From Rhododendron vialii (Eukaryota > Streptophyta > Magnoliopsida > Ericales > Ericaceae), in contig NC_080559.1 of the NCBI RefSeq assembly GCF_030253575.1, forward strand, positions 14,359,001-14,423,000: 64,000 bases of DNA, in the 5' to 3' direction. Under the pieces are notes generated by a model. It saw nothing but the letters and a program-made list of their open reading frames with translations. It was not told the DNA's origin and did no database searches. Numbering within the stretch: position 1 is the first letter of the stretch; the number at the start of each line of letters is the position of its first letter. Both the position numbers and the translations under genes were made by a program. Shown here one piece after another: positions 58,176 to 64,000 of this stretch.

Positions 58176-58779
58176 CTTAAATGAGAATATACAGAACATT
58201 ATAGAACCAAGAAAAAAGGTAAAACGTATATGTATTAGAGAGACTGCCATGAACAAGTCAAAACTATGAGAATTGCAGTGAATAACATAAAAAAATACAT
58301 GTAACAAGTGTACTGAAGAAGAGCGTTGGAATTGCATAGAAGTCTTGACCAAAGATAGTAACATAGGTTCCCGAATCTCTTTCTGCTGTGAACCAGCAGC
58401 AATGGAAACAGGTCATTGGCACATATGTCAACCAGAGTTTGCCTATGTTATCCTTTTTTGGATCTATTCAGCTGTACAATTGCTGCATATGCCAGCATGT
58501 GGAAGGACTAATTTCTTGGACATTTGGACTGCAAAATCCAGTGATAGTAAATCTGTCCATGGTAGTGAAGAGAGAAAAAAAAACAGATTCTACAGACAAA
58601 ATTCAGGCTGTGGCAGTCTAGTTTGGCCTTTTATATTAATGTTATATGGCAACAAAGCAAGGATACAACCACCACAAACTGAAATTAGAACATTATAACT
58701 ACCAAACAAACCCAACAGAGAACATTAATTGACAACTAGATAAGAATGGATACCATGAATAATTGCATTACCAACTCTT
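58176..58779. other. Intergenic or intronic DNA
   Basis: No recognisable gene. Short plus-strand ORFs here have no known domain. Confidence 0.35.
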
Positions 58780-58980
58780 AGTGCAAGATTCTTTTTTTTT
58801 CTGCACGATGATCCCTACCAATGTTCTGTCCTAAATCAGACTGTGAATCCTGTTCTACCAACTCTCCTTCTTCCACGTACATCATCTCGACTTCTTGGAC
58901 ATCTTCCAAGCTATCCTCATCGAATATGGCATCCAATATGCTCTCGCCTGTCTCCATGGAATAAGGTAAACTACACAAGG
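58780..58980 (-). pseudogene. Probable PHAX-like protein, N-terminal fragment
   Basis: After an AG acceptor near 58,981 the minus strand reads METGESILDAIFDEDSLEDV, then VEMMYVEEGELVEQDSQSDL and GQN, and stops at about 58,780 after an A-rich run (AEKKRILH). The acidic start resembles the N terminus of plant PHAX RNA-binding-domain proteins, where a basic KNRKRR stretch should follow; here an A run may have shifted the frame. The PHAX domain itself is not found. In that family the protein is an adaptor for snRNA export. The assignment is from memory and tentative. Confidence 0.45.
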
Positions 58981-60004
58981 GTTCAACAGGTTATGGCATT
59001 TGCAATCAGGTTAAGTTGGCAATGGAACATAAATGGGAGGCATTACTTGACACTCTTCTTACACCCAGTACAAAACAACACAAAAAACCAGTTGACTGAT
59101 ATCATTACTATAATATTCTCGCAGACAAAACACTGAAGGTAACCATGCAAGTGTACAGATGTTTTCAGCGGACAATGTACTGCACAATCCAATCGATAAT
59201 TGAATAGATAAAAATTCCCCAAAAAAATGTTGTCTGATATTGGTTATCTGATGGAAACAGTATAATGGAATACAAGTAAAAAACATGCAGTCTCCAAATC
59301 CATAATAAGCATGAAAAACTACGTATAACGAACCAAAAAAAGAAAAACTGAGATGCATAGGAAAAAGCAGAAACATGACTTAACAGATCCTCTCTGTAAA
59401 GACTTAAAAGGTTATACAAAACAAGAAGGGCAAATCCAGCTGAAGGATCTGTTTCGTTTTCCCCCAAGCAAATAGTATTATATCATTTTTCGATGTTCTC
59501 AGATACTAATTTCACCAAAAACATTTCGCTGCAGGCTCTTAAGCGCTGTTCGCAGTTTCTGGAATCGAGGGTGGAACTGCTCATTGCAGGACCGGGCCAC
59601 ATCCCAACCACTTTTGCTTCTAGAGATAGCTCCATATATATTTGTGTGTGAGGTAATCCTAACCCAATTAATTTCTCATTGCTTGGCCTCTCCTCAATTG
59701 ATTTTAATGCTCTTAGTTTTGCTAGTCCAACCAAAGTTCACTCGCAGAAAAAACCTAGAGAGAAATAGTAAAACCATCGTGAGTAATAACAGAACACAGT
59801 TTATTTGGATAGCTCTACTAGGTTGTCAAATTTTCTTTCTTCTAGCTGTTCCCTCCTGAATGAATTTTACGTTCTGCCCCGATCGTTACTCAAACAACCA
59901 AACCGTAAATCCAACCTTATACTGAAACCCTCATAGAATGCATTCCCACAAATTACAACCCAGGAATGCTCAGTCCTGAAAATTCAGTACTGAAATCAGT
60001 CGAA
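58981..60004. other. Possible 5' leader and promoter region of the PHAX-like fragment
   Basis: No gene. It would contain the 5' leader intron and promoter of the minus-strand fragment, but I see no element I can pin down. Confidence 0.3.
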
Positions 60005-60055
60005 CACCTAGAGTCAGTTATCTCATCATAACACCTAGAGTCAGTTATCTCAGCA
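60005..60055. repeat. Short tandem duplication (26 bp x 2)
   Basis: ACACCTAGAGTCAGTTATCTCA occurs at about 60,006 and again at about 60,032. Simple local duplication. Confidence 0.8.
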
Positions 60056-60382
60056 TACGATATAACAGAGCTTCCTTCGTGAAATTAACAACAAAAAATA
60101 CCTAATCACTACTTCTGTCGTTCACAGGTTACATCAGTGGAATCGAAACCCTAGCATGCATATTAGTATACAGATATATAAGCTTACCAATTATTTTCAA
60201 AATCAGACTTCCTTTCCGTTTTTTTGCGTTGTGTACGTGGATCAGTCGATCATCGAGTTTTTAGAGAAAGTAGATTGATTGAGTTTCCATGAGAGCTTGT
60301 CCCTTCCTCCATTACCCTTGCCTGACGCCACACCTCTGAAAACTGAAACCAATCCCATACCAATACTCCACTACTACACTCC

Positions 60383-60422
<40 letters not shown>
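60383..60422. repeat. (CT)n microsatellite
   Basis: Uninterrupted CT units just before the membrane-protein fragment. It resembles the CT-rich 5' leaders of plant genes. Confidence 0.9.
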
Positions 60423-60423
<1 letters not shown>

Positions 60424-60812
60424 GAAATCAATCAGGCCTGCTTTCCCATTCCGACCATCGCGCCCTCAACCTCTGCGGCGTCCTCTCCGAAACCAAACGC
60501 ATTGTCAACGTCCACTCTCGCCTCTTCCTCGCCCTCTCCGTCCTCTTCCTCCTCCCCCTCTCCTTCTCTCTCATCATCTTCCCCACCCTCCTCGCCCCTC
60601 ACTCCCCCCACCACCGCCAAACCCTCCTCCGCCACACCCAATCACACCACCCTCTCAACCAAACCACCCTACCCCTGCTCCCCCTCCTCCTCTCCCTCCG
60701 CCGCCGCCGCCGCCATCACCTACCACGGCTTCTATGGCCGACCCGTCAAGCTCTTCTCCGCCACCACAACCCTCCTCTCCTCCTTCGCCCAAATCGTGCC
60801 CACACCAGATCG
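60424..60812 (+). pseudogene. Uncharacterised plant membrane-protein fragment, frameshifted
   Basis: In one frame (60,424-60,600) it reads ALNLCGVLSETKRIVNVHSR, then LFLALSVLFLLPLSFSLIIF, the start of a transmembrane segment. In a second frame (60,700-60,812) it reads ITYHGFYGRPVKLFSATTTL. From memory both blocks occur in that order in one plant membrane-protein family of unknown function (SESKRI..AH...FL.LSVLFLLPLSFSL, then YHGFYGRPVKL). A shift in the Pro/Ser-rich part between them breaks the frame, and the rest of the protein is replaced by a (GA)n tract. The 223-codon ORF across this region is an artefact in its second half. Confidence 0.55.
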
Positions 60813-60880
60813 CAGAGAGAGAGAGAGGGAGAGAGAGAGAGAAAGAAACAAGTCGGGAAGAGAGAGAGAGAGGGATATTT
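60813..60880. repeat. (GA)n microsatellite
   Basis: GAGAGA runs with short interruptions, ending the homology of the membrane-protein fragment. Confidence 0.9.
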
Positions 60881-62133
60881 TGAACAGATCTCAATTTTGA
60901 AATTGGAAACACGCTCCGAACAAAACGTGGATGAGAATGAAAATGCCTAATTTTTACTAATATACTAATAATAAGTAGTAATTTTATTTTTCCAAACATA
61001 CTTTCAAGTTTCAACGGTAGGATTTCGTTGGATTTTTTCACGTGCTGTGCATTAAATCCACAACCATTTCTCTCCTTGATCTCTCTCTAGAATGTGTTAA
61101 GAAATTCACAAAAATAAAAATTGCTCGAGGGAGGACTAGTGAAGAGCAATTTGCTTTAGAAAATGGGATATCAAATAGGATATTAGTAGAGGATCAAAAA
61201 AAAAAAAAAAGGATATTAGTAGATATTTTTTATTTAATCATGTGCATCTTTATGTGATCGGCAAATTTGAGGTGTGTGCAAACTGACTCTGACATTCAAT
61301 TTTATAAAAAAATAATGTGAGTCAATCCATGACATAATGGCAATTAAATGGACACTCATTACTTATTAAAGGCTTCATTCTCTATAATATTTTTGTCTTT
61401 TCGATTTTGTATGTTTTGTTCACAGGCGGCTCTACCTTGAGCCATGGGTATTCACATGAACACCCTAAATTATTTTTCATATTCATGATCATTTAGGTAT
61501 TTAAAATTCAATACATTATTTGAACACTCTATTCAATCCATTTTGAACACCCAACTCCGTTAACTTCAAACACCTTATAGTGTAATGTCCAACCCAATGT
61601 TATTATTGTTAAAACAAAAGATGATATATTTTTCAATTTACAGATGTGAGTAAAAACTAAATTTACAGCAAAATGCAAAAGAAATACCAAAAATTAAGGT
61701 TTTTTGTGTCAAACTGTAGACCAATTTATTAGTTTTCTAATATTTGATTTTACGTAAAACTGATTGTTTAAGTTACTCAATTATGACAACCCTAGCAAAA
61801 AAAATCTAGAGCAGCCACTTTTGTTATTTTTTTTGAATTTTTTTATAGATTCGCGATGAGAGAAGTCTAAAAACAAAAAATCTATGACCAAAAAGCACAA
61901 AAAAAATATCACAACAGGCAAAAACAATATTAAATGACTGTCTTTTTTTTTCATCTTATATGAATTTTTTTCAATATCGGTCTACATTTTACATTTGTCG
62001 AGAAGAATGATTAACCTTAGAAAGTACGAAGAAAACTCAACAAAAAATAAAATAATACCGGAAAAAAGTTTTGGACAAAAAAAAAGGGGGGAAGAATGGA
62101 GCCTTAAGTCTATTAAATTTTGAACACACCTTA
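60881..62133. other. AT-rich DNA
   Basis: No gene or recognisable repeat. Long A and T runs. Confidence 0.4.
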
Positions 62134-62553
62134 GAGCATTCATAATGGTAATAATCAAAATCAATAACCAAAATGTGTCACGTCAGCATTTAATTATCCA
62201 TTGAGTCCATAATCAAATTTAGCAATATCTACCTCCACATTGGTTATTTTTGCATTCCTAACCAAAAAAAAACCCCACAATACATAATGCACATTTGTCC
62301 AATCGCAAACGAGTTCCAATCACCCACACAACCACACCAAATTATTCGTCTTGACGAGACAATTACAATATAAGGTGTTTTTGAGTTATTGAGTTTTGAG
62401 TTTGATTTTGTTAAGTTTGGTCATGGAATAGGTAAAATTTGGTTATTTACTAAAAAACTTATAACTTTGTTTATTATAATGTGGGGTGTTTTTTGAGCAT
62501 TGTTGTTAAATTTGCTTATCCACACTCATTTGCTTATTACAATAGGGATGCTC
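62134..62553. mobile_element. PIF/Harbinger-type MITE (420 bp), TSD TTA
   Basis: Left GAGCATTCATAATGGTAATA, right TTATTACAATAGGGATGCTC are inverted repeats flanked by TTA (62,131-62,133 and 62,554-62,556), the usual Harbinger TSD. Confidence 0.85.
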
Positions 62554-62790
62554 TTAAGAGCTAAATTTCATTATTCCTCATAATTAAGACTTATAACGGT
62601 TCTTAATGGTTTGGTGTCAATATCAAACAGCTAATTTGGGATTGCAAATACCCCCACACGATTGACATGGATCTCTCATACTTTAAGTTAACCATTTTTT
62701 TTAATCTCGGTCGCTTTCTGCAATTACAGTCGTTTGTGGAGATCAGCGTGTCTCGCTCCCGGTTAATTCTCCCGGGAATTGATATTCGCA

Positions 62791-62941
62791 CTCCAAGATT
62801 TACTGCAGGCGTCCATTTTTGGTTTTTACACTGTGATGTTGCCAGCAACATCACAGTGTAAAAACAAAATATACACTGATGTTGCCAGCAACATCACAGT
62901 ATAAAAACAAAAAGGTGGAGCGCCTGCAGTAAATCTTGGAG
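62791..62941. repeat. Nested hairpin of 151 bp
   Basis: The outer arms CTCCAAGATTTACTGCAGGCG and CGCCTGCAGTAAATCTTGGAG are a perfect inverted pair (62,791-62,811 and 62,921-62,941). Between them are two further hairpins with the same CTGATGTTGCCAGCAACATCA-type core (62,822-62,865 with 21-bp arms; about 62,871-62,902). No TSD seen. It could be a small foldback MITE or a hairpin RNA source. Confidence 0.8.
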
Positions 62942-64000
62942 CCCGAAAATCAGTTCCCAATTCTCCCTCAAGCAATTTGTTTTTGTGAATAAATACACAT
63001 TCTAGAGAGAGAAACGGTTGTGCATTAAAGTCTCGTGCGCAACCAATTAATGCACAGCACAAGAAAACCATTTGTGAATCCAACGAATCCTACTGTTGTT
63101 GAAAGTACGTTTGGGAAAATACAATTACTACTTAGTAGTACTAGGGGAAAGGCGACATGCTTCGCATGTTAAAGACGTGCCCATTTTTTTTATGACTGGT
63201 ATTTTAGTTGGCCGATGGATATACAATCTCTAACAAGCCGAATGAGCTCGAATTGGGGGCCTGCAGGTTGTTGCCAAACGAGCTCGAATTGGAGGCCTGC
63301 GGGTTATTTATCTGGCCTACATTAACTGAGTCCATAATTGGGAAATAAGATAATACCCAAGTTACAATAAGCGTATGGAGTAAAATCTTTTCCGTCAACA
63401 AGGATAAATAGCTAGAGATGTTTCGCCTGAATTTACTACTTTCATGCTGCATTAGTAGCCAGTCACTGTGCAAGAATTACAAGAAAAATCCAATAATTTA
63501 CAAGAATGAATAAAATGGAAGAACAATTAGAATGTAACCTTCTGTTACAAAAAGAGTTCTATCCATTACAACTCTTATTCGAACAAATGAGATTGAATAT
63601 CAGGCTACTGATATTCGAACAAAAATCAATATACAACATAAAGATAGTAATATACGTATATCAGATTGCATCTTGGGGACTTCTAAAACTTTGGGCACTT
63701 ACTTCACTTTGATGAGCAAACTACAGATTGGATTGGCTTGGTGACTGATGGAGTCTGGAGAATCCAAATATACAAATATTGGTCATCCCCAACTGAACTG
63801 AATAAGTATGTGTGCCTCAAATGCTATGCACCGTCACCTTCATGAACCTAATTCAGGAAATATCAAATCATAATCAAGAATCTATGATCACATAGAATGA
63901 AAGCGACATAAGAGCAATGGAATGGAACTGTACAACACTTGATGCATATATAGTATCCTGGTTTATGTATATTAATATGATGACTACGATAGTCAACCCT
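62942..64000. other. Intergenic DNA with a 36-bp tandem duplication
   Basis: GAGCTCGAATTGGGGGCCTG at 63,245 is repeated as GAGCTCGAATTGGAGGCCTG at 63,281. On the minus strand the 36-bp unit encodes an in-frame 12-residue repeat (NNPQASNSSSFG), but I see no known domain. The rest has no recognisable gene. Confidence 0.4.

Noticed and set aside
60279..60950. 223-codon ORF as one gene
   Set aside because: Only its middle part resembles a protein family; the second half is a shifted frame of a Pro/Ser-rich region plus a GA tract.

Overview
This window is nuclear DNA from a flowering plant, almost certainly a eudicot. The evidence is Tat/Ogre-type Ty3 retroelement pieces, long-LTR solo LTRs, many plant DNA transposons and MITEs with clear target-site duplications, GT-AG introns in AT-rich sequence, and gene fragments whose closest relatives (from memory) are plant proteins. 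I cannot name the species. I see no clearly functional host gene; nearly every recognisable host gene is a broken or partial copy.

Left part (1-14,845). This is mostly one decayed Tat/Ogre-like LTR retrotransposon. It has the 3' part of a 5' LTR (1118-1533), a primer-binding site (1535-1553), a frameshifted gag (3010-4715) and a short pre-reverse-transcriptase remnant (5110-5313). The reverse transcriptase, RNase H and integrase are missing. A 58-bp minisatellite (about 11,930-12,345), a polypurine tract and a complete 3' LTR (12,972-14,845) follow. A 4.55-kb solo LTR of another family (6262-10,815, TSD GCACG) is inserted inside it. An acidic ORF remnant lies at the far left (274-958).

Middle (14,846-34,100). 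AT-rich DNA holds a second, 3.2-kb solo LTR of the same family (18,440-21,624, TSD AAGTT), a MULE-type palindrome (22,398-23,226), foldback and MITE elements, two hAT-type elements, and short pieces of host genes. These pieces are a DEAD-box helicase like RH36 (24,948-25,345) and the first exon of a kinesin-4 motor protein (28,502-28,647).

Right part (34,500-55,000). A long minus-strand pseudogene matches plant UTP10/HEATR1, the HEAT-repeat protein of the U3 snoRNP/SSU processome. I can place 23 exon remnants in collinear order. Most keep splice signals, but in-frame stops, frameshifts and an internal duplication break the gene. MITEs, a hAT element and a LINE tail sit in its introns. Next comes a minus-strand gene resembling the plant Ptta/En/Spm transposase family (56,570-58,175). 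Further right are the N-terminal fragment of a probable PHAX-like protein (58,780-58,980) and a frameshifted plus-strand membrane-protein fragment (60,424-60,812).

The last 3 kb hold a Harbinger-type MITE (62,134-62,553), a nested hairpin (62,791-62,941) and no recognisable gene. Overall this looks like a host-gene graveyard next to, and invaded by, transposable elements. Family names rest on motifs recalled from memory, not on database searches.
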